From positions 434,001 to 498,000 of the forward strand of contig NZ_CP071131.1 in assembly GCF_017220215.1 (NCBI RefSeq): DNA of 64,000 nt. The letters run 5' to 3'. Under the pieces are notes generated by a model that searched no databases, had not been told where the DNA came from, and saw only the letters and a list, made by a program, of their open reading frames with translations. Position numbers and translations under genes: made by a program. Every line of letters begins with the position of its first letter. Within the stretch, counting starts at the first letter, position 1. This document shows, in pieces, positions 1-7,850 of the stretch. Source of the DNA: Caballeronia sp. M1242 (GTDB lineage: Bacteria > Pseudomonadota > Gammaproteobacteria > Burkholderiales > Burkholderiaceae).

Positions 1-426
1 GCCGCCGTGCAACTCGCCGCCGGGAAAGTCGAGGTCGCGTTCCAGCTTGCGGAAGTACGGCAGCACGTCGCGCCACGCCCAGCCGTCGGCGCCTGTGGCG
101 GCCCAGTCGTCGTAATCGCGCGGCAAGCCGCGATTGGCCGACTGCACGTTGATGCTCGACCCGCCGCCCATCACGCGGCCCTGCTCGTACACGCGCGGCG
201 CGGCCTGCTTCGTGGCTTTCGCCTTCAGGTCCGGCCAGATGTATGTGTCGCCGCAGAATACCGGCATCGGATAGCTGTCGAGGATGGCCTCGGGCACCGC
301 GCCCGGCGGCGTGTCCGCGCCCGCCTCGATCAGCGCGACGCGCAGCGACGGCAACGCCGACAGCCGATGCGCGAGCACGCATCCCGCCGAACCGCCGCCC
401 ACGATCACGTAATCGAAGCGTCTCAT
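1..426 (-). CDS. hmfH: HMF/furfural oxidase, GMC oxidoreductase (partial, 3' end outside window)
   Basis: Only the first 142 codons are in the window; the gene runs off the left edge. The N-terminus is an FAD-binding Rossmann start (RFDYVIVGGGSAGCVLAHRL) followed near residue 90 by GRVMGGGSSIN, the first GMC-oxidoreductase signature. GMC enzymes are FAD-dependent alcohol oxidases or dehydrogenases. The ATG at 426 is preceded by GAGAGGAAG and lies 24 bp after the hmfE stop, so it is the last visible gene of the furan operon. HmfH oxidises 5-hydroxymethylfurfural (HMF) stepwise to furan-2,5-dicarboxylate and can also oxidise furfural. The GMC family is plain from sequence; the substrate is inferred from the flanking hmf genes. 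Alone it could be called a choline dehydrogenase-like protein. Confidence 0.8.
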   Translation of the reverse strand, partial: MRRFDYVIVGGGSAGCVLAHRLSALPSLRVALIEAGADTPPGAVPEAILDSYPMPVFCGDTYIWPDLKAKATKQAAPRVYEQGRVMGGGSSINVQSANRGLPRDYDDWAATGADGWAWRDVLPYFRKLERDLDFPGGELHGG

Positions 427-450
427 GTCGTCTTCCTCTCTCTGCGTGGG

Positions 451-1257
451 TCAGGAGCCGCGGAACACCGGCTTGCGCTTGCCGTGGAACGCTTCGACGC
501 CTTCGCGGAAGTCGTCCGACGAGCGCAGGCGGCTATAGCAATGCCCTTCCAGTTCGATCGCGATGGAAAGCGGCGCGTCTTCCGAATCGTTCAGCAGCTT
601 CTTCGCGGTGCGCTGCGCAAGCGGCGAGAACGCGCGCAGTTCGTCGACGAGCGCGTCCGTCGCGGCTTCGAGCTCGGCGTTGGGCACGCAGTCCACCGCG
701 ATGCCCCACTCGTACGCCTGCTTGCCGGGAATGCGGCGCGAGCGCATCACGATGTCCTTCGTTCGGCCGATGCCAACCATCGCCTGCAAGCGCGCCGAGC
801 CGCCCGAGCCGGGAATCTGGCCGAGCTTCTGTTCGGGCAGCGCGTAGAAGGTCGTGTCGGTGACGATGCGGAAATCGCACGCGAGCGACAACTCGAAGCC
901 CACGCCGAAGCAGAAGCCGCGATTGGCCGCGATCACCGGCTTCGAGCAGCGCGCGGGCGCCGCGATGTTCCAGGCGAGCTTCGATACGTGTTCCGGCGAT
1001 GCTTCCAGGAAGCCCTTGATGTCGCCGCCGCTCGAGAAGTGTTCGCCGTTCGCGCGCACGACGATCACGCGCACGCGCTCGTCGTCGTCGAGTGCTTCGA
1101 ATGCGGCGCGCAACTGGTCGCGGGCGTGCATCGAAATGACGTTGAACGGCGGCCGGTGCAGGATGATGTCGGCACGTTCGCGTTCGGCGTCGATCTCGAC
1201 CGAGAAGCCGTCGAGGTCTTGCAGCAGCGTCTGGCCGCGATGATTCAGATCAGTCAT
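451..1257 (-). CDS. hmfE: 2-oxoglutaroyl-CoA hydrolase, crotonase superfamily
   Basis: A 268-residue crotonase (enoyl-CoA hydratase/isomerase) fold protein. The oxyanion-hole segments are visible at about residues 73-81 (FSSGGDIKGF) and 114-128 (GFCFGVGFELSLACD), followed by PEQKLGQIPGSGG at 141-153. Length is normal for the family. Its Shine-Dalgarno AAGGAG lies inside the last codons of hmfD, so translation is probably coupled. In the furoate pathway HmfE hydrolyses 2-oxoglutaroyl-CoA, formed from 5-hydroxy-2-furoyl-CoA, to 2-oxoglutarate and CoA, delivering carbon to the TCA cycle. The crotonase assignment is certain; the exact reaction is inferred from its place between hmfD and hmfH. Confidence 0.82.
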   Translation of the reverse strand: MTDLNHRGQTLLQDLDGFSVEIDAERERADIILHRPPFNVISMHARDQLRAAFEALDDDERVRVIVVRANGEHFSSGGDIKGFLEASPEHVSKLAWNIAAPARCSKPVIAANRGFCFGVGFELSLACDFRIVTDTTFYALPEQKLGQIPGSGGSARLQAMVGIGRTKDIVMRSRRIPGKQAYEWGIAVDCVPNAELEAATDALVDELRAFSPLAQRTAKKLLNDSEDAPLSIAIELEGHCYSRLRSSDDFREGVEAFHGKRKPVFRGS

Positions 1258-1262
1258 TCGAA

Positions 1263-2855
1263 TTACTCCTTCGTGGTTTCTGTATGTTGTGCGGCCGGCG
1301 CAGTGTCGGGCACGTACTCGCCCGCCGAGAGCTTGCGGCGCAGGATCTTGCCGACCGGCGACTTCGGAATGTCATCGACGAACACGTAGTCGCGCGGGCG
1401 CTTGAAGTTGACGAGGTCGGACTGGCGGCACCAGGCGTCGAGCCCTTCGGCATCGACATATTCGCGGCGCTTGATGAAGGCGACCACGCGCTGGCCCCAA
1501 CGCTCGTCCTTCACGCCCGCGACCGCGACTTCATCGACGGCCGGATGCAGCGAGAGCACCGACTCGATATCCACCGGCGAAATGTTCTCGCCGCCGCTGA
1601 TGATCATGTCGTCCACGCGGCCGGTCACGTAGAGGTCGCCGTCGGCGTCGAAGTAGCCGGTGTCGCCGGTGAAGTACCAGCCGTCGCGCAAGGACTTCGC
1701 GTTCGCGTCCGGGCGGTTCCAGTAGCCTTCGAATGCTTCGTCGCCGAGCAGGTCCGCGATGATCTGGCCTTCCTCGCCGACGTTCGCCGTCTGGTCGGGC
1801 GAGACCGCGTCGAGCTTCACCACGCGCAGCCGCGTATTGATGCCCGCGCGCCCCGCGCTGCCCGGCTTTTTCGTCGCGTCCTGATCGATGCTGAACGTGT
1901 AGACCTCGGACGAGCCGTAGTGATTGACGAACAACTCCGGCTCGAACGCGGCCGAGAGGCGCTTGAGCAGCCCGTCATTCATTGGCGCGCCCGCGAAGCC
2001 GAGCTTTCTGACCGAGGACGTATCCGTGCTCGCGAAACCGCTGTCGGCGAGCAGATCGTGATAGAGCGTCGGCACGAGATAGAGACACGTCAGCCGATGC
2101 TGCGCGATGGATTCCAGCGCGAGCTTCGCGTTCCAGCGGCGCACGCAGACGAACGCGCCATCGACGAGCGCCATCGCGAGCAGCGAGCGCACGCCCATCG
2201 TGTGATAGAGCGGCATCACGCCGAGCGTGCGTTCGCCGCGCCGGTACAGGTTCTGCGCGACATGCGCGAGCGCGCCCGCGCGTTCGTGGCGGTGGCGGCG
2301 CGGCACGCCCTTCGGCTTGCCGGTGGTGCCGGACGTGTAGAGGATCAGCGAGATGTCGTCGGCGGTGGCTTGCGTGCTGTCGTCGATGCGCCCGGCTGTG
2401 CAGTCGCCCGCGCATTGCGGCGTGCGCTCGGCGGTCAGCGCGTCGAACGTCAGCGTGCCGCCGGACACGTCGTCGAGCCCGATGCGCGGCAGGTTCTGCG
2501 CCGACGCGCTCTGCATCACGGCATCGGCGGAAACGGGTTCGTAGACGATCGCCTTCACGCCCGCGTCCGTCACGCAGTATTCGACTTCCTCCGGCTTCGC
2601 GCGCCAGTTGAGCGGCACGATCACGATGCCCGCGAACTGCCCCGCCCAATGCAGCGTCGCCATTTCCCAGCGGTTCTGCAACACGACGAGCAGCCGGTCG
2701 CCGCGTCGCACGCCGAGCGCGCGCAGGCCATCGGCGACATTCAGGATCACGCGATGCCACGCCGCGTAGGTCAGTTGCAGGTCGCCGTCGACGAGCGCGA
2801 GCGCGTTGGGGCTGCGCTCGACGCTTTGCAGGAAAGTGCGGCCGAGATCAAGCAT
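1263..2855 (-). CDS. hmfD: 2-furoyl-CoA synthetase, AMP-forming acyl-CoA ligase
   Basis: A 530-residue ANL-superfamily ligase. The P-loop ILYTSGTTGKPKG is at about residues 171-183. The A8 hinge region (YFTGDTGYFDADGDLYVTGR, then DDMIISGGENISP) and the catalytic C-terminal lysine in KSPVGKILRRKL are also present. The ATG at 2855 is preferred over longer in-frame options because AAGGAG sits 7 nt upstream, and it overlaps the hmfC stop by 8 nt (ATGCTTGA). The expected reaction is 2-furoate + ATP + CoA to 2-furoyl-CoA, the activation step before ring hydroxylation. Relatives include benzoate-CoA and long-chain acyl ligases; the furoate assignment rests on the surrounding hmf genes. Confidence 0.85.
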   Translation of the reverse strand: MLDLGRTFLQSVERSPNALALVDGDLQLTYAAWHRVILNVADGLRALGVRRGDRLLVVLQNRWEMATLHWAGQFAGIVIVPLNWRAKPEEVEYCVTDAGVKAIVYEPVSADAVMQSASAQNLPRIGLDDVSGGTLTFDALTAERTPQCAGDCTAGRIDDSTQATADDISLILYTSGTTGKPKGVPRRHRHERAGALAHVAQNLYRRGERTLGVMPLYHTMGVRSLLAMALVDGAFVCVRRWNAKLALESIAQHRLTCLYLVPTLYHDLLADSGFASTDTSSVRKLGFAGAPMNDGLLKRLSAAFEPELFVNHYGSSEVYTFSIDQDATKKPGSAGRAGINTRLRVVKLDAVSPDQTANVGEEGQIIADLLGDEAFEGYWNRPDANAKSLRDGWYFTGDTGYFDADGDLYVTGRVDDMIISGGENISPVDIESVLSLHPAVDEVAVAGVKDERWGQRVVAFIKRREYVDAEGLDAWCRQSDLVNFKRPRDYVFVDDIPKSPVGKILRRKLSAGEYVPDTAPAAQHTETTKE

Positions 2856-3384
2856 GTTCGGACTCCTTCGTGTTTGCTTTTCCCTGACGGCGCGCGGCGA
2901 CATCGAGCACGGCCGCGACGATCGGCGTATAGCCCGTGCAGCGGCAGATGTGGCCCGACAGCATCTCGCGCACTTGTTCTTCTGTCGGGTCCGGCACGCG
3001 TTGCAGATAATCCGCGCACGACATCAGAATGCCCGCCGTGCAAAAGCCGCACTGCAGCGCGTGATGACGCTGAAACGCCTGCTGCAAGTCGCCGAGCGTC
3101 TGTTCCGGCGCGAGACCTTCGACGGTATCGATGCGCCGTCCGTCCGCCTGCACCGCGAGCATCAGGCACGACCGTGCCGCGATGCCGTCGACATGCACCG
3201 TGCATGCGCCGCAGACGCCGTGCTCGCAGCCGACGTGCGTGCCCGTCGCGCCGAGTTCGTGCCGGATGAAATCCGACAGCAGTTCGCGCGGCTCGCAATA
3301 GCCGCTGCGTTCGCGGCCGTTGAGCGTCAGCGTGATGCACTGCTGCTCGCCGTGCCGCATGATGTTGTCCGCCGTGTTGCTCAC
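2848..3384 (-). CDS. hmfC: Furoyl-CoA dehydrogenase, [2Fe-2S] subunit
   Basis: Small iron-sulfur subunit (178 aa) of a molybdenum hydroxylase. The N-terminal plant-type ferredoxin cluster motif is GCEHGVCGACTVHVDG plus a later RSC; the second helical cluster is CGFCTAG...CRCTGY. The start is taken as GTG at 3384, because GAGGAGG lies 4 nt upstream and the GTG overlaps the hmfB stop (GTGA). The alternative ATG at 3360 would trim eight residues and has a weaker site. The subunit passes electrons from the molybdopterin centre of HmfA to the FAD of HmfB during hydroxylation of furoyl-CoA. A CO or xanthine dehydrogenase subunit would look alike; the neighbours decide. Confidence 0.85.
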   Translation of the reverse strand: MSNTADNIMRHGEQQCITLTLNGRERSGYCEPRELLSDFIRHELGATGTHVGCEHGVCGACTVHVDGIAARSCLMLAVQADGRRIDTVEGLAPEQTLGDLQQAFQRHHALQCGFCTAGILMSCADYLQRVPDPTEEQVREMLSGHICRCTGYTPIVAAVLDVAARRQGKANTKESEHA

Positions 3385-4202
3385 TTCGCCTCCTCGATCA
3401 CGCGCCATCCCAATTGCCGGAGCAGATTCCGGCGATACTTCGCGCTGATGTGCGCGTCGTCCTGCGCGTTCAGTTTCCAGCTCAAGTCGTTCAATGCGCC
3501 GCGCAGGTCGTCGCCTGTCAGACGCGGCCACGTCTCGGCAACCGGCCGGTCCGCGACGCCGCCGACCGCGATGCGGATCGCGTCGTCCGTCACGACCGCC
3601 GCGCACGCGACCACCGCGAAGTCGCCGTGCCGCGCCGAGAACTCTGCGAACGCATGGCGCTCGCCGGGCTTCTTCACCGGAAAGCGCACGGCTTCCACCA
3701 GTTCGTCCGGCTCGCGCGCCGTCATCAGCATTCCCTGAAAGAAGTCCTGCGCGGCGAGCGTGCGGCGCTTCTTCTTCGAGCGCAGCATGACGTCGCCGCC
3801 GAGCGCGGCCAGCACGAGCGGCAGTTCCGCGCTCGGGTCGGCATGCGCGATCGAACCGCACACCGTCCCGCGATTGCGGATCTGAAAATGCGAGATGTTT
3901 GGAAACGCCATCGCGAGCAACGGCACTTCGTCGCGCAACGAGCGGCGCCACTCGACGCTGCCTTGCGTCGCCGCCGCGCTCACGACGAGATGGCCCGTTT
4001 TGTCATCGACACGCACGGCGTCCAGCTCGGCGGTGCGCGAGATATCGACGAGCACGCGCGGCTGCGCGAGCCGCATGTTGAGCACCGCCATCAGCGATTG
4101 CCCGCCCGCCAGCACGCGGGCGTCCTCGCCGTGTTGCGCGAGCGCGTCGAGCGCGTGTTGCGTCGTCATCGCGCGCAGATAATCGAACGGCGCGGGTTTC
4201 AT
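3381..4202 (-). CDS. hmfB: Furoyl-CoA dehydrogenase, FAD-binding subunit
   Basis: A 273-residue medium subunit of the xanthine dehydrogenase family. The FAD_binding_5 motif RVLAGGQSLMAVLNMRL is at about residues 29-45, and the second FAD contact RGTVCGSIAHADPSAELP lies near residue 105. The C-terminal CO-dehydrogenase flavoprotein domain follows. The ATG at 4202 has AGGAGG just upstream and overlaps the hmfA stop by 4 nt (ATGA). The subunit relays electrons from the [2Fe-2S] clusters of HmfC to an external acceptor. It is uninterrupted and of normal length. Confidence 0.87.
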   Translation of the reverse strand: MKPAPFDYLRAMTTQHALDALAQHGEDARVLAGGQSLMAVLNMRLAQPRVLVDISRTAELDAVRVDDKTGHLVVSAAATQGSVEWRRSLRDEVPLLAMAFPNISHFQIRNRGTVCGSIAHADPSAELPLVLAALGGDVMLRSKKKRRTLAAQDFFQGMLMTAREPDELVEAVRFPVKKPGERHAFAEFSARHGDFAVVACAAVVTDDAIRIAVGGVADRPVAETWPRLTGDDLRGALNDLSWKLNAQDDAHISAKYRRNLLRQLGWRVIEEAK

Positions 4203-7200
4203 GCATGCCTCCTGAAACGGCCGAGCAGCCGCGCGATCCATGATTCGCGCTGCGCCGCCGGCTTGCCCGCCGCCTGCCGGCCGAGCGATTCGAACAATTG
4301 CCTGAGCACCACCTTCGCCGCGCCTTCGAGCATGCGTCCGCCGACCGCCGCGACCTTGCCCGAAACCTGCGCTTCGTAGTCGTACGCGAGGCGCGTGCCG
4401 TTGCCGTGCGGCGTCAGTTCGACGAGACCGTTGCCGCGCGCGCTGCCGAGCGGCGAGATGCCCGCGCCCGCGAGACGCAGGCGGCGCGGCGCGTCGATCT
4501 CCGACAAGCCGATACGCGCTTCGAAACGCGCCTTGATCATGCCGACGCCCACGGTCACGTCCGCGCGATACTGATTCGGCGCGGTCTCCTCCAGCGCGTG
4601 ACAGCCGGGGATGACGTTGGCGAGCGCCTTCGGATCGAGCAGCACGGCGAACACCGCTTCGGGCGTCGCGGGCAAATCGACCGTGCCTTGCGCCGTCAAT
4701 GCCTTGCCGCCGCCCGGCGTCGCGGGCTTCGTCGCGGCTGCTTCGCGGTATTCGGGGCGCGACGGTTCCGGATCGTCGATGCCGATCAGCGCCATCACCT
4801 TTTGCGGTGTGAGCGGCAGGCGAATGTCGTCGACGCCGAGCGCGTCCGCCACTGCATTCGCGATGCACGGCGGCGTGCTCATGTTGTTGCCTTCGCCGAG
4901 CCCCTTCGCGCCGAGCGGCGTGAACGGCGACGGCGTTTCCAGATGCACGATCACCGGATCGGGCACTTCGCAGGTCGTCGGCATCAGATAGTCGGCGAGC
5001 GTGCCGGACTGAAAGCTGCCGTCCGCGCCGTAGCGGAACTCTTCCATCAGCGCCGCGCCGAGTCCTTGCGCGAACGCGCCGCGAATCTGGCCGTCCGCGA
5101 GCGCGGGATTCAGCAGCGTGCCGGCGTCGTGCGCGGTCACGTAGCGGTCGATGCGCACGCGTCCGGTCGCGCGGTCCACTTCGACGGCGCACATGTCGAA
5201 CGCGAAGCCATACGCCGCCGACGTGTTGATGCGGTCCTCTTCATCAGGCGCGTCCATGTGCGGCGGCGACCAGAACACGGTCTCGCGCAAGCCTGGCTCT
5301 TCGCCTTCGGGCAGGAGCGCGGGCGCCCAGTGCGGCGCATTGCTCGCCGCGCGCGCGAACGGCAGCGCGCGGTCTTCGGCATCTTTCGGGAAGATGCGCG
5401 CGCGCTCGAAGCGCACGTCATCCACTGCGCAGCCGAACTGCTTCGCGAGAATGCGCGAGAGCTTGTCGCGCACGCGCGTCGCGGCGAGATGCACCGTGCC
5501 AGCGACCGCGCCTGCGAAGCGGCTCGAATAGTTGCCCGCCGCGACGGACCACGCGTCCTTGTGCGTGTCAAATTCCACGTTCACGACGATGTCCTTCGGG
5601 TCCAGCCCGAGCACATCCGCGACCACTTGCGCGCACACCGTCATGTGGCCCTGTCCCGCCGGCGTCGATGCGATCGTGACGACCACGCCGCCGAGCAGAT
5701 CCACGCTCACGGTCGCGCTCGCGATCGCGCCGTTCTTCGGGCCGGCCTTCTTGCGCGCGTCGGGCGGCATGACGGTCGTGATATAGCCCATGTTCGACAC
5801 GGACGGCTCGACGATCGCGGCAAACCCGATGCCGTAGAGACGCCCTTCCTTGCGGGCCGCGTCGCGCCGAGCGACGAGTTCCTCATAGCCGCCCTGCACG
5901 TTCGAAAGCCGCAGCGCCTCCTGATAGTTGCCCGAATCGAGCAGTGCGCCTGCTGCCGCGCGATACGGAAACGCATCCGCGGGAACGAAGTTGCGGCGGT
6001 ACACGTCGAGCACATCGAGCTTCAGTTCGATGGCGATGCGCTGAATCAGCCGCTCCAGCGCGAAATACACCTGCGGTCCGCCGAAACCGCGCACGAGGCC
6101 GGTCGGCGTCTTGTTGGTCAGCACCACGCGGTTGCGCACGGCGAGGTTCGGAATCGCATACGCGCCCGTTAGACAGCCGTGCATCCGGTAGAACGTCGCG
6201 GGCTCGGGCGCGCGCACGTAGCCGCCCACGTCTTCCAGTTGATCGTACGAGAGCGCGAGAATGCGGCCGTCGCTTTCCACGGCGGCTTCGAGGGTGGACA
6301 GGCGCGCGGTCGCGGAAGTCGCGGCGCTCAGGTGTTCGAGGCGGTCTTCGACCCATTTCACCGGCGCGCCGGCCTTGCGCGAGGCGAGGCACATCAGCAC
6401 GACATACGGAAACACCGCCTGCTTCACGCCGAAGCTGCCGCCTGAATCGCGCGGGGCCTTGTGGCGCAGACGGTTCGCGGGAACGTTCAGCGCCATCGCC
6501 ATCACGGCATGCAGCGAGAACGGCCCCATGAAATTCGACGTGACGTCGTAGCCTTCGTCGCCCGACAGATACTCGGCGATGACCACACCGCATTCGATCG
6601 GCGCGCACGTATTGCGCGGATAGTGCGCGACGAGCTTCACGCGATGCGGCGCGCGCTCGAAAGCGGCTTGCGGATCGCCATAGCTGAAATGGCGGTCGCT
6701 GATCACGTTGGTGCCGACGCGCTCGTGCAGCACCGGCGAATCTTCATGCACTGCTTGTTCGATGGACGTGACCGGATCGCGCAACGCGTATTCGACCTTG
6801 ATGAGATCCATCGCATCTTCGGCAATGGCGCGCGATTCCGCCATCACGACCGCAACGGGCTCGCCGACGTAGCGCACGCGGTCCATCGCGAGCGCCCACT
6901 GTTCCATCGGCGACTTTACGCCGACCACGAACGGCCGCGACCACGGACGCAAGTCGTCGCGCGTGAGAATGGCGCGCACGCCATGCAGTTTCGACGCGGC
7001 TTCGGTGTCGATGGACACGATGTCCGCATGTGCATGCGGCGAGCGCAGAATGGCGGCTTGCAGCGTGCCCGGCTTCACGGCGAGGTCGTCGCCGTAGCGG
7101 CCACGGCCCGTCAGAATCGCGGGGTCTTCGACACGCGGCATCGGACGGCCGACGTGGCGCTCGGGCGCGGCGGCGACGTTCTCAGCGACGCGTGCGTTGA

Positions 7201-7231
7201 TATCCGCGAATCCTGTGTCGCGCTGATTCAT
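4199..7231 (-). CDS. hmfA: Furoyl-CoA dehydrogenase, molybdopterin subunit fused to a C-terminal CoxG/SRPBCC domain
   Basis: Large catalytic subunit (1010 aa) of a molybdenum hydroxylase. Residues about 30-835 form the aldehyde oxidase/xanthine dehydrogenase fold. Visible are the substrate-side GGSFGVKQ loop, GFGGPQVYFALER, the AGQGHMT loop, and LGAKGLGEGN with the conserved active-site glutamate. From about residue 840 a separate domain begins (TVDLPATPEAVFAVLLDP, IPGC, FEARIGL), a CoxG/SRPBCC domain normally encoded as its own gene. The ATG at 7231 is chosen because AAGGAG overlaps the hmfG stop just upstream; longer in-frame starts lie inside hmfG. The enzyme should hydroxylate 2-furoyl-CoA at C5 with water as oxygen source. 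Confidence 0.86.
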   Translation of the reverse strand: MNQRDTGFADINARVAENVAAAPERHVGRPMPRVEDPAILTGRGRYGDDLAVKPGTLQAAILRSPHAHADIVSIDTEAASKLHGVRAILTRDDLRPWSRPFVVGVKSPMEQWALAMDRVRYVGEPVAVVMAESRAIAEDAMDLIKVEYALRDPVTSIEQAVHEDSPVLHERVGTNVISDRHFSYGDPQAAFERAPHRVKLVAHYPRNTCAPIECGVVIAEYLSGDEGYDVTSNFMGPFSLHAVMAMALNVPANRLRHKAPRDSGGSFGVKQAVFPYVVLMCLASRKAGAPVKWVEDRLEHLSAATSATARLSTLEAAVESDGRILALSYDQLEDVGGYVRAPEPATFYRMHGCLTGAYAIPNLAVRNRVVLTNKTPTGLVRGFGGPQVYFALERLIQRIAIELKLDVLDVYRRNFVPADAFPYRAAAGALLDSGNYQEALRLSNVQGGYEELVARRDAARKEGRLYGIGFAAIVEPSVSNMGYITTVMPPDARKKAGPKNGAIASATVSVDLLGGVVVTIASTPAGQGHMTVCAQVVADVLGLDPKDIVVNVEFDTHKDAWSVAAGNYSSRFAGAVAGTVHLAATRVRDKLSRILAKQFGCAVDDVRFERARIFPKDAEDRALPFARAASNAPHWAPALLPEGEEPGLRETVFWSPPHMDAPDEEDRINTSAAYGFAFDMCAVEVDRATGRVRIDRYVTAHDAGTLLNPALADGQIRGAFAQGLGAALMEEFRYGADGSFQSGTLADYLMPTTCEVPDPVIVHLETPSPFTPLGAKGLGEGNNMSTPPCIANAVADALGVDDIRLPLTPQKVMALIGIDDPEPSRPEYREAAATKPATPGGGKALTAQGTVDLPATPEAVFAVLLDPKALANVIPGCHALEETAPNQYRADVTVGVGMIKARFEARIGLSEIDAPRRLRLAGAGISPLGSARGNGLVELTPHGNGTRLAYDYEAQVSGKVAAVGGRMLEGAAKVVLRQLFESLGRQAAGKPAAQRESWIARLLGRFRRHA

Positions 7232-7235
7232 GGCC

Positions 7236-7850
7236 TCACTCCTTGCTCTCGGCGCGGCTGCCGAATTCATCCGCGAGACCGCTCCAGCGGCGCGCGATCT
7301 CGCCGTGCTCGATGCCGAACAAATCCAGAATGCGCCCGACCGTGTGATCGACCACATCGTCGATGGTCTTCGGATGCGCGTAGAACGCGGGCACGGGCGG
7401 CATCACGATGGCGCCCATCTCGGTCGCGAGCGTCATGTTGCGCAGATGCGCGAGGTTGAGCGGCGTCTCGCGCGCGACCAGCACGAGGCGGCGGCGCTCT
7501 TTGAGCATGACGTCGGCGGCGCGCGTCAGCAGGTTGTCGGCGAAACCGTTCGCGACCGCGGCGAGCGTCTTCATCGAACACGGCGCAATCACCATGCCGT
7601 CGCTCAGAAACGAGCCGCTCGCCACCGCCGCGCCGATATCGCGCACGTTGTGCACGACGTCAGCGAGCGAGTCGAGGTCGGCGCGCGTGAGGCCGAGTTC
7701 CTGCGCCGCCGTGACCGCGCCCGATGCCGAGACGATCAGATGCGTCTCGTGCGTGCCCAGCCGGCGCAGCGCGGCGATGAGACGCACGCCGATCACCGCG
7801 CCGCTCGCGCCCGAAATGCCGACGACGATGCGCTTCTTTCGCTCAGCCAT
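7236..7850 (-). CDS. hmfG: UbiX-like flavin prenyltransferase supplying prenyl-FMN to HmfF
   Basis: A 204-residue flavoprotein of the UbiX/Pad1 family. The N-terminal GISGASGAVIGVRL nucleotide-binding motif, the central APCSMKTLAAVANGFADNL segment and RRLVLVARETPLNLAHLRNM are all canonical. The family prenylates FMN with a dimethylallyl donor to make the prFMN cofactor of UbiD decarboxylases, and the UbiD-like partner hmfF is directly upstream. The ATG at 7850 overlaps the hmfF stop by 8 nt (ATGGCTGA) and has no clear Shine-Dalgarno of its own, which suggests translational coupling. The family is certain; the link to FDCA decarboxylation comes from context. Confidence 0.88.
   Translation of the reverse strand: MAERKKRIVVGISGASGAVIGVRLIAALRRLGTHETHLIVSASGAVTAAQELGLTRADLDSLADVVHNVRDIGAAVASGSFLSDGMVIAPCSMKTLAAVANGFADNLLTRAADVMLKERRRLVLVARETPLNLAHLRNMTLATEMGAIVMPPVPAFYAHPKTIDDVVDHTVGRILDLFGIEHGEIARRWSGLADEFGSRAESKE

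Noticed and set aside
1284..3269. Long plus-strand open frame across hmfD and hmfC
   Set aside because: Low-complexity Arg/Ala/Val composition and no ribosome site; the minus strand carries complete ANL-ligase and ferredoxin motifs.
4298..6172. 624-codon plus-strand open frame inside hmfA
   Set aside because: Shadow of the molybdopterin subunit; no recognisable domain.
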